Notes: generated by a model not told the origin, from the sequence alone. A stretch of DNA of 12,357 nt from Clostridiales bacterium (GCA_003535395.1 DOHE01000223.1:1-12357), one strand, 5' to 3'; shown: positions 6,643-12,357, numbered from the stretch's first letter. Translations and numbers: made by a program.

Positions 6643-7668
6643 TTATTCCCCGACGAAAAGGATATCACTGGTACCCCGTTCCGTGGTTCTTCCCTGAGGC
6701 AGGTTCACCAGACGGTCCATGAATATCATGGTGGATGATCCTCCGCCATCCAGATTGTAAGCCTGGGTGCATCCCAGGTCCTTGAACAGCTGTGCGAACT
6801 CCTGCAGTGTCATCCCTTTGCTGTACCCGCTGGACCGGCCATCCACCACCACGAACACATAATAATTCGGTGCAATCATCCCGAAGCCGGTCCGGGGATT
6901 CAGTCCTTCGATGGCCCGGTTCATCACAGTGCTGTCGATCATCACATTGGCAAAGTCCTTCTGCACCACTCCATCGATGACCAGTGCCGGTCCGAAGGAG
7001 AATGTGTCTGTCACCCCCCGTTTCAGGAGTGATGCAGCAGATACTGCCTTTTCATCGATGATCTCCATATGTCCGTCCTGGAAAATGGCTGCTGCCATGC
7101 GCACCGGCACGTTCCGACAGAGGAGCCCGTTGCGGATGATCCCCCCGTCCTGCCGGAAACCATAGTAGTCGCCATTGATCGCCAGCAGGGCATGATGGGC
7201 TTTTGCGATCACGGAAGTATTTCGGGTGATATTCAGCCCGAACTGGTCATTGGCAAAGGCAGACTGCAGATTTTCCTCTCCTGTGACCTGCACATCCGCC
7301 ACATAATATGTGACCGTATTGCTGCCGGTCCCGGTACTATGCTTCGTGATTTCGATCCGGACATGATCGCTTGTATATTTCCAGTCATCCCAGGTGACTT
7401 CGCCTCCGACGGATGCAGATGCTGCAGAGGATGCAGCCCCCGGAGAGAGCGGGGAAGCACTTGCCGCGGCGCTTGCGGATGTTTGTGCCGACGGCACCGG
7501 GGCATACCCCTGTACATGATCGATAAAAAACCGGTCCAGGACCAGATAACCCGCGATCACACCGACAAATGCCCCGGTACTCATCAGGGGGATCAGCCAC
7601 CGGGGCAGTTTTCCCAACCGCCCGCCTTCCTTCCCCCGCGCCTGCCTGCTGCATCTGCGCCATTTCAT
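6643..7668 (-). CDS. Membrane-anchored phosphodiester glycosidase (NAGPA family)
   Basis: The 341-residue protein has a basic N-terminus and one membrane segment at about 24-44, so the rest is probably extracellular. A Ser/Ala-rich low-complexity linker spans about 56-88. The remaining ~250 residues match the phosphodiester glycosidase/NAGPA domain, with the signatures INGDYYGFR, a later NPRTGFG, and YNLDGGGSSTM near the C-terminus. The eukaryotic relative removes GlcNAc from phosphodiester-linked sugars. Bacterial members are linked to exopolysaccharide or wall teichoic acid turnover, but the substrate here is unknown. The ATG at 7668 is preceded by a GGCGGTGG stretch about 5 nt away. It converges on the mannanase gene and diverges from the beta-helix lipoprotein, both surface proteins. 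Confidence 0.87.
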   Translation of the reverse strand: MKWRRCSRQARGKEGGRLGKLPRWLIPLMSTGAFVGVIAGYLVLDRFFIDHVQGYAPVPSAQTSASAAASASPLSPGAASSAASASVGGEVTWDDWKYTSDHVRIEITKHSTGTGSNTVTYYVADVQVTGEENLQSAFANDQFGLNITRNTSVIAKAHHALLAINGDYYGFRQDGGIIRNGLLCRNVPVRMAAAIFQDGHMEIIDEKAVSAASLLKRGVTDTFSFGPALVIDGVVQKDFANVMIDSTVMNRAIEGLNPRTGFGMIAPNYYVFVVVDGRSSGYSKGMTLQEFAQLFKDLGCTQAYNLDGGGSSTMIFMDRLVNLPQGRTTERGTSDILFVGE

Positions 7669-7692
7669 TCAAGCCACCGCCTTTAAGCCTAT

Positions 7693-7722
7693 ATTATCCG
7701 GGGTATGTGACTGCCGTGTGAA
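7693..7722 (-). promoter_or_regulatory. Promoter of the phosphodiester glycosidase gene
   Basis: Read on the minus strand, TTCACA (7722-7717) is followed after 18 bp by GATAAT (7698-7693), each differing from consensus at one base. Transcription would start near 7686, giving a leader of under 20 nt before the ATG at 7668. Confidence 0.55.
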
Positions 7723-7835
7723 CAATGCTTGAATTATCTGTGAGACTTTTGCCTCCTGTTTTTGCCGGCTGCATTGGCCTCTCCCTCCTTTCCCGGGCAA
7801 ATTTCGGCCAAAAAACACGCCATATTCATACAATC

Positions 7836-7872
7836 ATCACATTCCCGGGGGAAAATCAGGATGCAATGTGAT
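7836..7872. promoter_or_regulatory. Inverted repeat ahead of the beta-helix lipoprotein gene
   Basis: ATCACATT (7836-7843) and AATGTGAT (7865-7872) are perfect inverted copies separated by 21 bp. They lie just before the Shine-Dalgarno of the gene at 7907 and just after a possible -10 TACAAT (7829-7834), for which no good -35 was found. They could form an mRNA hairpin or a regulator site. The role is unknown. Confidence 0.35.
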
Positions 7873-7906
7873 ATCGTATCATGATAGACGAAAGGATGGA
7901 AATATC

Positions 7907-9811
7907 ATGGGCTTCGATCAGATATATAAAAAATGCAGGAAGATTGCCGTACCCCTGGCGGTCATTTCCTGCCTGGCTCTGCTTCCGGCGTGCAGCACCA
8001 GCAAGGCCTTGAGCAGCACCACGGCCAAAGCTACCTCCGCCAGCGCGTCCGCCACCACTGCGAAAACAGCCGCATCTGCCGCTTCCACTATAAGCGGGGA
8101 GGGTGCGCTGAGTGCGGCTACGGCTGCCATCCTGTCCGCTTTGACCTCTGACGGAGGGGACGGAGATTCTGTGCTGGACCAGGCTTCTGTTTCCGATATC
8201 AAACTCAACGGTAATTCCATTACCTGCAGCAGCGGGAATGCCATCGTGGAAGGCAGCACCATTACCATCCTGTTTGGCGGCATCTACAACATCAGCGGGA
8301 CACTGAACAACGGGCAGATCATTGTCAATACAAAGGCGAAAGAAACGGTGAAACTGGTCCTGAATGGCGTTGATATCACCTGCCAGACCAGCGCTCCTAT
8401 TTATGTGAAGAACGCGGACAAGGTGATCCTCACCCTGGCCGACGGCACGAACAATCGGGTTCGTGCCGGCTCTGCCTATATTTTTGATAATGTACAGGAA
8501 GAGGAACCCGATGCTGCTATCTTCAGCAAGGATGACCTGACTATCAACGGCACCGGCTCTCTTACAGTGGAAGCCAGTTTCCGGCACGGTATCCTGAGCA
8601 AGGATGACTTGAAAATCAACGGCGGGAATATTGCTGTGCATGCGTCGGGCGACGGGCTTCGCGGCCGGGACAGTATCGTGGTGAAGGATGGCTCCCTTAC
8701 GGTCCAGGCAGGTTCCGATGGGCTTCAGTCCAATAATGCGGAGGCGGAGGACAAGGGGTATGTCGTCATCCTGGGTGGCACGCTGCATGTCACCGCCGGC
8801 GCAGACGGCATCCAGGCGGAGAGCCTGGCCTGCATCAGCAGTGGGGAACTGGACATCACCACCGGTGGAGGCAGCACCAAAACCGTCAGCGCCGCTTCCG
8901 GTACTTCTGCCAAAGGGATCAAGGCAGCGCGCGACCTGATCATCGAAGGAGGCACTATACAGCTGAACTGTGCAGATGATACGATCCATTCCGACGGCAG
9001 CATTACCATTCATGGCGGAATTCTCACTGCATCGACTTCGGATGACGGGATGCATGCAGAAAAGACCATCACCATCAACGGCGGAGATTTGAACATCAAG
9101 AAAAGCTACGAAGGGATCGAAGCCGCGACCATCACCTTCAACGACCGTACCCTCCACATGGTCTCCAGCGACGACGGATTCAATGTATCGGACGGCTCCG
9201 CCGACGCAGGCTTCGGCGGGCGGCCGGGCCAGGCCGGGGCCACGGCGACGAATCTGTGGCTGAATATCCACGGTGGATATATCTACCTGGACGCTAACGG
9301 AGACGGGCTGGACAGCAATGGTTCGGTCTCTATGACGGATGGATTTGTACTGGTCAACGGCCCGGTGCAGAACAACAACGGCGCCGTGGACTACAACGGC
9401 TCCTTTAAAATGACCGGCGGCTTCCTTGTGGCCGTGGGCAGTTCCGGGATGGCCGAAGCTCCGGATTCCACCTCTACAGTCTGCACTGCTCTGATAAACC
9501 TGACTGCTTCCCAGACTGCCGGCACTCTGATCCGGATCCAGTCCGACAGCGGGAATATCATCGCAGCCTTTCAGCCCACCAAGACCTTCCAGTCCATTGT
9601 CGTGAGCTCTTCCAGTCTGATCCAGGGCCAAAGCTATACGGTCTATACCGGCGGCAGTTATTCCGGGGGTACAGTAAAAGACGGTCTGTGTACCGGCGGC
9701 ACCGCTTCCGGCGGGACGCAGGCAGCCACCTTCACCCTCTCCGGAATCGTGACCCAGGTGGGCACCTCAGCCGGTCCGGGCGGCGGTGGCGGGGGATTCC
9801 CGCGGCGATGA
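7907..9811 (+). CDS. Cthe_2159-like beta-helix carbohydrate-binding lipoprotein
   Basis: The 634-residue protein starts with a lipoprotein signal ending LPAC (Cys29) and a Ser/Thr/Ala-rich linker to about residue 75. The bulk, about 85-520, consists of repeating beta strands with turns such as SDGLQSN, ADGIQAES, SDDGMHAEK and DGLDSNG, spaced at about 20-30 residues. This Asp/Gly-rich pattern is characteristic of the Cthe_2159 family (formerly DUF4353), a right-handed parallel beta-helix that binds calcium and plant or acidic polysaccharides and resembles pectate lyases. Catalysis is not established for the family. The last residues are a Gly-rich tail ending FPRR. I chose the ATG at 7907, with AAAGGATGG ending 7 nt upstream, over an in-frame upstream start at 7868. 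It is likely a surface adhesin or glycan-capture protein and ends at a bidirectional terminator. Confidence 0.88.
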   Translation: MGFDQIYKKCRKIAVPLAVISCLALLPACSTSKALSSTTAKATSASASATTAKTAASAASTISGEGALSAATAAILSALTSDGGDGDSVLDQASVSDIKLNGNSITCSSGNAIVEGSTITILFGGIYNISGTLNNGQIIVNTKAKETVKLVLNGVDITCQTSAPIYVKNADKVILTLADGTNNRVRAGSAYIFDNVQEEEPDAAIFSKDDLTINGTGSLTVEASFRHGILSKDDLKINGGNIAVHASGDGLRGRDSIVVKDGSLTVQAGSDGLQSNNAEAEDKGYVVILGGTLHVTAGADGIQAESLACISSGELDITTGGGSTKTVSAASGTSAKGIKAARDLIIEGGTIQLNCADDTIHSDGSITIHGGILTASTSDDGMHAEKTITINGGDLNIKKSYEGIEAATITFNDRTLHMVSSDDGFNVSDGSADAGFGGRPGQAGATATNLWLNIHGGYIYLDANGDGLDSNGSVSMTDGFVLVNGPVQNNNGAVDYNGSFKMTGGFLVAVGSSGMAEAPDSTSTVCTALINLTASQTAGTLIRIQSDSGNIIAAFQPTKTFQSIVVSSSSLIQGQSYTVYTGGSYSGGTVKDGLCTGGTASGGTQAATFTLSGIVTQVGTSAGPGGGGGGFPRR

Positions 9812-9828
9812 ATTTTCTGCAACTGAAA

Positions 9829-9875
9829 AAAACCATCGGGTGGAAGCTTGATCCATCCCGATGGTTTTCTTTTTG
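9829..9875. terminator. Bidirectional intrinsic terminator
   Basis: AAAACCATCGGG-TGGA (9829-9844) pairs with TCCA-(bulged T)-CCCGATGGTTTT (9852-9868) around a 7-nt loop. A T-rich run follows on the plus strand to 9874, and an A-run precedes on the left (9826-9832), giving U-tracts in both directions. It sits between the converging beta-helix lipoprotein and ferredoxin genes and can serve both. Confidence 0.92.
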
Positions 9876-9896
9876 TCCGTATTATCCGTGCTGGTG

Positions 9897-10088
9897 TCAG
9901 TCTTTGATTTCGATGGCTTCCACTGGGCACTGATCTCTGGCATCTTCGGCTTCTTTGAGCACATCGCCTTCCAGTTCATCCTCGATGGCCACGGCAATTC
10001 CGTCGTCATTCAGGGAAAACACGGAGGCACATGCATCTTCACAAAGCCCGCAGCCTGTGCAGATATCCGGATCCACATATGCTTTCAT
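9897..10088 (-). CDS. Single-cluster [4Fe-4S] ferredoxin
   Basis: A 63-residue acidic ferredoxin. Cys10, Cys13 and Cys16 in CTGCGLC and Cys54 in the later CP motif are the expected ligands of one [4Fe-4S] cluster, as in the Thermotoga and Pyrococcus type. Cys20 sits where such proteins often have one partner of a disulfide, but no second non-ligand cysteine is present. The ATG at 10088 has AAGGAG about 7 nt upstream. The frame stays open further upstream, but that part is not ferredoxin-like. It has its own promoter and lies 164 nt downstream of the aminomutase gene on the same strand. It may supply electrons to radical-SAM chemistry, though this is only an inference from proximity. Confidence 0.95.
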   Translation of the reverse strand: MKAYVDPDICTGCGLCEDACASVFSLNDDGIAVAIEDELEGDVLKEAEDARDQCPVEAIEIKD

Positions 10089-10124
10089 GATGATTCTCCT
10101 TCCGATTACGCGATTATCGTAAGC

Positions 10125-10153
10125 ATTATACATGGGTTGAAGGGTTCTGTCTA
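10125..10153 (-). promoter_or_regulatory. Promoter of the ferredoxin gene
   Basis: On the minus strand TAGACA (10153-10148) is followed after 17 bp by a perfect TATAAT (10130-10125). Transcription would begin near 10118, leaving about a 30-nt leader with the AAGGAG site. This makes the ferredoxin independently expressed even if read-through from the aminomutase also occurs. Confidence 0.75.
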
Positions 10154-10174
10154 TCCCCATGGCAATATTTTCTT

Positions 10175-10245
10175 GGGCCCCGGGCTGGCCCCCGGGCTGG
10201 GTCCTAGTTGACCTCCGGGCTACCCCCCGGGCTGAGCCCCGGGAT
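10175..10245. repeat. Array of six 12-bp GC-rich tandem repeats
   Basis: Six units with rough consensus GNCCCCCGGGCT lie head to tail: 10175-10186, 10187-10198, 10199-10209 (diverged, 11 bp), 10210-10221, 10222-10233 and 10234-10245. Five of six contain CCGGG inside a self-complementary core, so single strands can fold in many alternative ways. The array starts just after the aminomutase stop and ends upstream of the ferredoxin promoter. No U-tract follows in the leftward direction, so it is not a standard terminator, though it might impede polymerase or protect the 3' end of the upstream mRNA. Confidence 0.85.
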
Positions 10246-10252
10246 GCTGGCG

Positions 10253-11488
10253 TCACCCATTCCGGATTTCAAAAACTTTCCCCTCCCAGTTGCGGAACAC
10301 CGCTTTGTTTTTTCCCATGCACAACATATAATTCGGAAGTATCGGCGTTTTTCCCAGCCCCCCGGGACCGTTGACGATATAACTGGGGACCGCCATGCCG
10401 GATGTCCTGCCGCGAAGGGATTCAATAATTTCCATTCCCTCCTGGACCGTGACCCAGAAATGGGAAGTCCCGCGGACGGTCTTGGGATGGAAAATATAAT
10501 ACGGCTTCACCCGGATCCGCAACAATTCCTGGTTCAGTTTTCTAACAAGAAACTTATCATTGTTCACCCCATTGAGCAGAACCATTTGATTTCCCAGTGG
10601 AATGCCCGCATCCGCCAACATTTCACAGGCCCGTTTGGATTCTCCAGTGATTTCCCTGGGGTGATTGAAATGGGTATTTACATACAGGGGATGGTATTTT
10701 TTAAGCATCTGCACAAGGCTGCCCGTTATCCGCTGCGGCAAAGTTACCGGAAGCCGGCTTCCGATCCGGATGATCTCTACATGCCGGATATCCCGGAGAG
10801 CAGACAGAATGCGTTCCAGGCTGGCATCATCCAGACTGAGGGCATCCCCTCCGGTGATCAATACATCCCGGATCTCCGGGTGTTTGCTCACATAAGCAAC
10901 CGCCTTGTCCACCGAGTCGCCGGCAGTATGCGTGTCACACTGGCCGATCAGGCGGCGTCTCTGGCAAAATCTGCAATACATCCCGCAGATATTGGTCACT
11001 TTAATGATCAGTCTGTCCGGATATCTTCTTGTTACATACTCCTGAGGGGAGGATCCCTGTTCGTCCATGGGATCCAGACTCCCCTTTTCATCCAGTTCCA
11101 GCACGGATGGAACGGACTGTCTGCGGATGGCGCAATTTGGATCTTCCGGATCGATGAGGGATAAATAATAGGGTGAAATCGCAAACCGAAACCGTTCCTC
11201 GACCTGCTTCAGCTGTTTTAATTCCTCATCCCGGATCCCGATGATACCGGCAATCTGACTGGATCCGGTAAACCGGTTCCGGAACTGCCAGCGGTAATCT
11301 TTCCACTGTTCCTGGGTTGCGTTCAGCAGTTTCAGGATCTGTTTTTTCTGGTATGCAATTTTTTCCTGGTCCTCTATTCCTGTCCTATAGGTGCCTTTTA
11401 TATCCAGGTAATCTGAAATGGTGTTTTTCAGGTTGTTAAATCTTTCGTCTCCCGCCTTGGGAAAATTTTGGGCATGGCTAACAGACAT
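10253..11488 (-). CDS. eam: Glutamate 2,3-aminomutase (radical SAM, PLP-dependent)
   Basis: The 411-residue protein belongs to the lysine 2,3-aminomutase family. The radical-SAM cysteines are Cys168, Cys172 and Cys175 (CGMYCRFC), and the PLP lysine is Lys380 in NGPGGLGK. In lysine 2,3-aminomutase two aspartates (Asp293 and Asp330 of the Clostridium subterminale enzyme) grip the substrate side-chain amine. Here the aligned residues are Lys336 and Asn373, the pair reported for glutamate 2,3-aminomutase. The predicted reaction is L-glutamate to beta-glutamate, a compatible solute. I chose the ATG at 11488, 10 nt from AAGGAG (11504-11499); the GTG at 11497 is only 1 nt from it. No acetyltransferase partner (ablB), typical of the beta-lysine pathway, is adjacent. 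Upstream are a c-di-AMP riboswitch and a terminator, so expression should respond to the osmotic second messenger. Confidence 0.88.
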   Translation of the reverse strand: MSVSHAQNFPKAGDERFNNLKNTISDYLDIKGTYRTGIEDQEKIAYQKKQILKLLNATQEQWKDYRWQFRNRFTGSSQIAGIIGIRDEELKQLKQVEERFRFAISPYYLSLIDPEDPNCAIRRQSVPSVLELDEKGSLDPMDEQGSSPQEYVTRRYPDRLIIKVTNICGMYCRFCQRRRLIGQCDTHTAGDSVDKAVAYVSKHPEIRDVLITGGDALSLDDASLERILSALRDIRHVEIIRIGSRLPVTLPQRITGSLVQMLKKYHPLYVNTHFNHPREITGESKRACEMLADAGIPLGNQMVLLNGVNNDKFLVRKLNQELLRIRVKPYYIFHPKTVRGTSHFWVTVQEGMEIIESLRGRTSGMAVPSYIVNGPGGLGKTPILPNYMLCMGKNKAVFRNWEGKVFEIRNG

Positions 11489-11531
11489 GGGGATCACGCT
11501 CCTTGTAAAATGTTAATAAAATAAACTTGTT

Positions 11532-11571
11532 AAAAACAGACAGCGGTCTCTATCCAATAGAAGAGACCGCT
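11532..11571 (-). terminator. Riboswitch-controlled terminator upstream of eam
   Basis: On the minus strand AGCGGTCTCT (11571-11562) pairs perfectly with AGAGACCGCT (11551-11542) around a 10-nt loop. Five Us (11536-11532) come after a 5-nt gap, so the U-tract is slightly offset. It lies between the aptamer and the aminomutase start, as an expression platform should. A competing helix pairs GCTTTGAAAGG (11607-11597) with CCTTTTAAAGC (11579-11569) as 11 pairs including one G-U. It shares five bases with the aptamer P1 strand and three with the terminator stem. Confidence 0.75.
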
Positions 11572-11582
11572 TTAAAAGGCAT
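11550..11582 (-). CDS. Candidate 10-codon leader ORF in the expression platform
   Basis: AAGGAAGGAG (11600-11591) stands 8 nt before an ATG at 11582-11580 that opens a short frame reading MPFKAVSSIG and stops with TAG at 11552-11550. The frame runs through the whole 5' arm and the loop of the terminator. In the antiterminator fold the AAGGAG core and the ATG sit in the 17-nt loop, so they would be exposed. It may be a true leader peptide that couples translation to termination, or a chance match. No homologue can be claimed. Confidence 0.4.
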   Translation of the reverse strand: MPFKAVSSIG

Positions 11583-11602
11583 TGAAACCACTCCTTCCTT
11601 TC

Positions 11603-11730
11603 AAAGCTTCCGAGGTTAGCTGTCGGATTCGGGCTGAAAGGAATTCGCCCTACCGGAATCTCTCCGGATTCACCCCAAGTTTTTGGTTCCCCCGTATCCT
11701 GCATAAATTGGTCTGCAGGAATTCAGCTCT
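11603..11730 (-). promoter_or_regulatory. c-di-AMP riboswitch aptamer (ydaO/yuaA motif)
   Basis: Read on the minus strand, the conserved blocks of the ydaO motif appear in order: CGGGGGAACC, TTGGGGTGAATC, GGTAGGG, and CCCGAATCCGACAGCTAACC followed by TCG. The helices also fit. P1 is AGAGCT (11730-11725) with AGCTTT (11608-11603). Further hairpins are CCTGCA/TGCAGG, CCAA/TTGG, CCGGA/TCCGG and GGGC/GCCC. This class binds two molecules of cyclic di-AMP and usually switches expression off when the ligand is abundant. It lies in the leader of the aminomutase gene, followed by a candidate antiterminator and a terminator, which suggests control by premature termination. Confidence 0.95.
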
Positions 11731-11768
11731 TCAACAATATTTATTATTGTGAACTGTCATACAGCTTT

Positions 11769-11797
11769 ATTGTAACACCGATCTGTTCCTGTGTCAA
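11769..11797 (-). promoter_or_regulatory. Promoter of the riboswitch-eam transcript
   Basis: On the minus strand a perfect TTGACA (11797-11792) stands 17 bp from TACAAT (11774-11769). Transcription would begin near 11762, about 30 nt before the riboswitch P1 helix, giving a leader of about 270 nt to the aminomutase start. This strong constitutive-type promoter suits regulation by attenuation. Confidence 0.85.
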
Positions 11798-11822
11798 GGA
11801 AGGCTGGCTTCCCGACTCGGCT

Positions 11823-11866
11823 CCGGCCGGTCGATTTCCCGGCCGGTTGCAGACGGCCGGTTGCAG
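11823..11866. repeat. GGCCGG-rich repeats at the divergent promoter region
   Basis: CGGCCGGTTGCAG occurs twice, at 11840-11852 and 11854-11866, with a period of 14 bp. CCGGCCGG also occurs at 11823-11830 and 11839-11846 as self-complementary cores. The second long copy overlaps the possible -35 of the CYTH gene promoter. It could be an operator or a local duplication. Confidence 0.6.
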
Positions 11867-11887
11867 TACACTTATATCTGGTATAAT
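11861..11887 (+). promoter_or_regulatory. Extended -10 promoter of the CYTH gene
   Basis: TATAAT at 11882-11887 is preceded by TG at 11879-11880 with one base between, an extended -10. TTGCAG (11861-11866) is a possible -35 at a short 15-bp spacing, which the extended -10 can compensate. Transcription would start near 11894. It is divergent from the eam promoter about 80 bp away. Confidence 0.65.
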
Positions 11888-11929
11888 ATTTTCCAGGTGG
11901 CTGCCATATCCAAACAGCGGAGGGGATCC

Positions 11930-12357
11930 ATGGATCACAGGGAAATCGAGCTGAAACTGCGGGTGGAGGAAGAAAAATTTTGGGACTGTTACACAAAGGA
12001 CCCATATATCCGGAGCCTGGCCCGTCCTTCGGATCCCGTCCAGTTCCTGCTGGACAACCTGTATTTTGATACGGAATACCGGGACTTATGGCATGCGGGT
12101 CTGGCTCTTCGGGTGCGTATTTCCAGTGATCGGATGGAAGCCACAGTCAAGGACCAGGGGTCCAGCCATGACGGACTCCATATCCGGAACGAATGGACCG
12201 TTCCAGTTTTCAGTCCGGAAGCCCCGGACCCGGCGGTGTTTGAGGCGCTGGACAGGGTGGCTGCTTCTGACACGGACGGAGGACCCGGCATTGCCCGCGG
12301 GATTGGCATTGCCCGCGGGATTGGCATTGCCCGCGGGATTGGCATTGCCCGCAGACT
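11930..12357 (+). CDS. CYTH-domain protein, 3' end outside the window
   Basis: The frame from the ATG at 11930 stays open to the window edge (142 codons seen). Shine-Dalgarno GGAGG (11919-11923) lies 6 nt upstream. The N-terminus has the CYTH signature ExExK (EIELK, residues 5-9), then YFDT, LRVR and ATVK strands that line the triphosphate tunnel of these metalloenzymes. The superfamily includes thiamine- and inorganic triphosphatases and class IV adenylate cyclases, and is often fused to a CHAD domain, so the exact activity cannot be set from this part. The last visible ~23 residues are an in-frame repeat of Gly-Ile-Ala-Arg-Gly-Ile encoded by 18-bp tandem units. The repeat is unusual for the family and probably sits in a loop or linker. 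Confidence 0.85.
   Translation, partial: MDHREIELKLRVEEEKFWDCYTKDPYIRSLARPSDPVQFLLDNLYFDTEYRDLWHAGLALRVRISSDRMEATVKDQGSSHDGLHIRNEWTVPVFSPEAPDPAVFEALDRVAASDTDGGPGIARGIGIARGIGIARGIGIARR
12287..12357 (+). repeat. In-frame 18-bp tandem repeat (about four copies)
   Basis: GGCATTGCCCGCGGGATT occurs three times without change at 12287-12304, 12305-12322 and 12323-12340. A fourth copy starts at 12341 and diverges in its last bases at the window edge. Because 18 is a multiple of 3, the CYTH frame is kept and each unit adds six residues. Identical copies indicate recent expansion by slippage or unequal recombination. Confidence 0.95.

Noticed and set aside
6438..6722. Possible small gene (about 94 codons) after the mannanase
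   Set aside because: Ribosome-site spacing is only about 2 nt, the product is unlike any family I know, and it overlaps the 3' end of the opposite-strand glycosidase gene.
7856..9631. A 591-codon open frame on the minus strand
   Set aside because: It is fully antisense to the beta-helix lipoprotein gene, has no ribosome site or recognisable domain, and is explained by the repetitive GC-rich codons of the real gene.
10175..10245. CRISPR-like array
   Set aside because: Units are 12 bp with no spacers between them, and no cas genes are present.
10208..11164. A 318-codon open frame on the plus strand
   Set aside because: It is antisense to the aminomutase, whose catalytic motifs and alignable length are unambiguous. 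The plus-strand product has no family features.
10253..11488. Lysine 2,3-aminomutase (kamA) annotation
   Set aside because: Both lysine-recognition aspartates are replaced, by Lys336 and Asn373, and no ablB partner is adjacent.
11989..12345. Minus-strand frame beginning with repeated Met-Pro-Ile-Pro-Arg-Ala
   Set aside because: It is the complement of the 18-bp repeat and of the CYTH coding sequence. The CYTH frame has the promoter, ribosome site and motifs.

Overview
The window reads as chromosomal DNA from a moderately GC-rich member of the Firmicutes, most likely the Clostridia. The grounds are the purine-rich Shine-Dalgarno sites 5-10 nt ahead of most starts, sigma-A-type promoters, a feoA-feoB-DtxR operon, a ydaO-type c-di-AMP riboswitch, a clostridial-type glutamate 2,3-aminomutase and a Cthe_2159-like surface protein. 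No phage, transposon or CRISPR signature was seen.

Layout. Positions 1-500 hold a possible gene tail, a tRNA-Pro(CGG) with its own promoter, two perfect hairpins without U-tracts, and the promoter-operator region of the iron operon. Positions 497-3268 are feoA, feoB and a DtxR-family regulator. Two near-identical 18-bp palindromes lie 43 bp apart, one over the start site and one just before the feoA ribosome binding site, which suggests an autoregulated Fe(II) uptake operon. Positions 3497-6432 are a two-gene unit: a DraG-like ADP-ribosylglycohydrolase-fold protein with an extra C-terminal beta domain, then a GH26 beta-mannanase lipoprotein with a shrunken carbohydrate-binding module. The 210 bases at 6433-6642 hold no convincing gene. 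A membrane-anchored phosphodiester glycosidase runs leftwards (7668-6643), divergent from a large lipoprotein of the Cthe_2159 beta-helix carbohydrate-binding family (7907-9811). Positions 3497-9811 therefore look like a surface-glycan region.

A bidirectional terminator (9829-9875) separates this from a leftward pair: a small 4Fe-4S ferredoxin with its own promoter, and a radical-SAM/PLP aminomutase whose Lys336/Asn373 signature points to glutamate rather than lysine. Between them is a 71-bp array of 12-bp GC-rich repeats. Upstream of the aminomutase are a strong promoter, a well-formed c-di-AMP (ydaO) riboswitch, a candidate antiterminator and terminator, and a 10-codon leader ORF with a strong ribosome binding site. 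The window ends in a truncated CYTH-domain gene on the + strand, whose visible end is an in-frame 18-bp tandem repeat.

The most interesting unit is the riboswitch-aminomutase locus (10253-11797). c-di-AMP controls potassium and osmolyte balance in Firmicutes, and beta-glutamate is a compatible solute, so a c-di-AMP-gated beta-glutamate synthase is a coherent osmoadaptation circuit with a possible extra translational layer in its leader.
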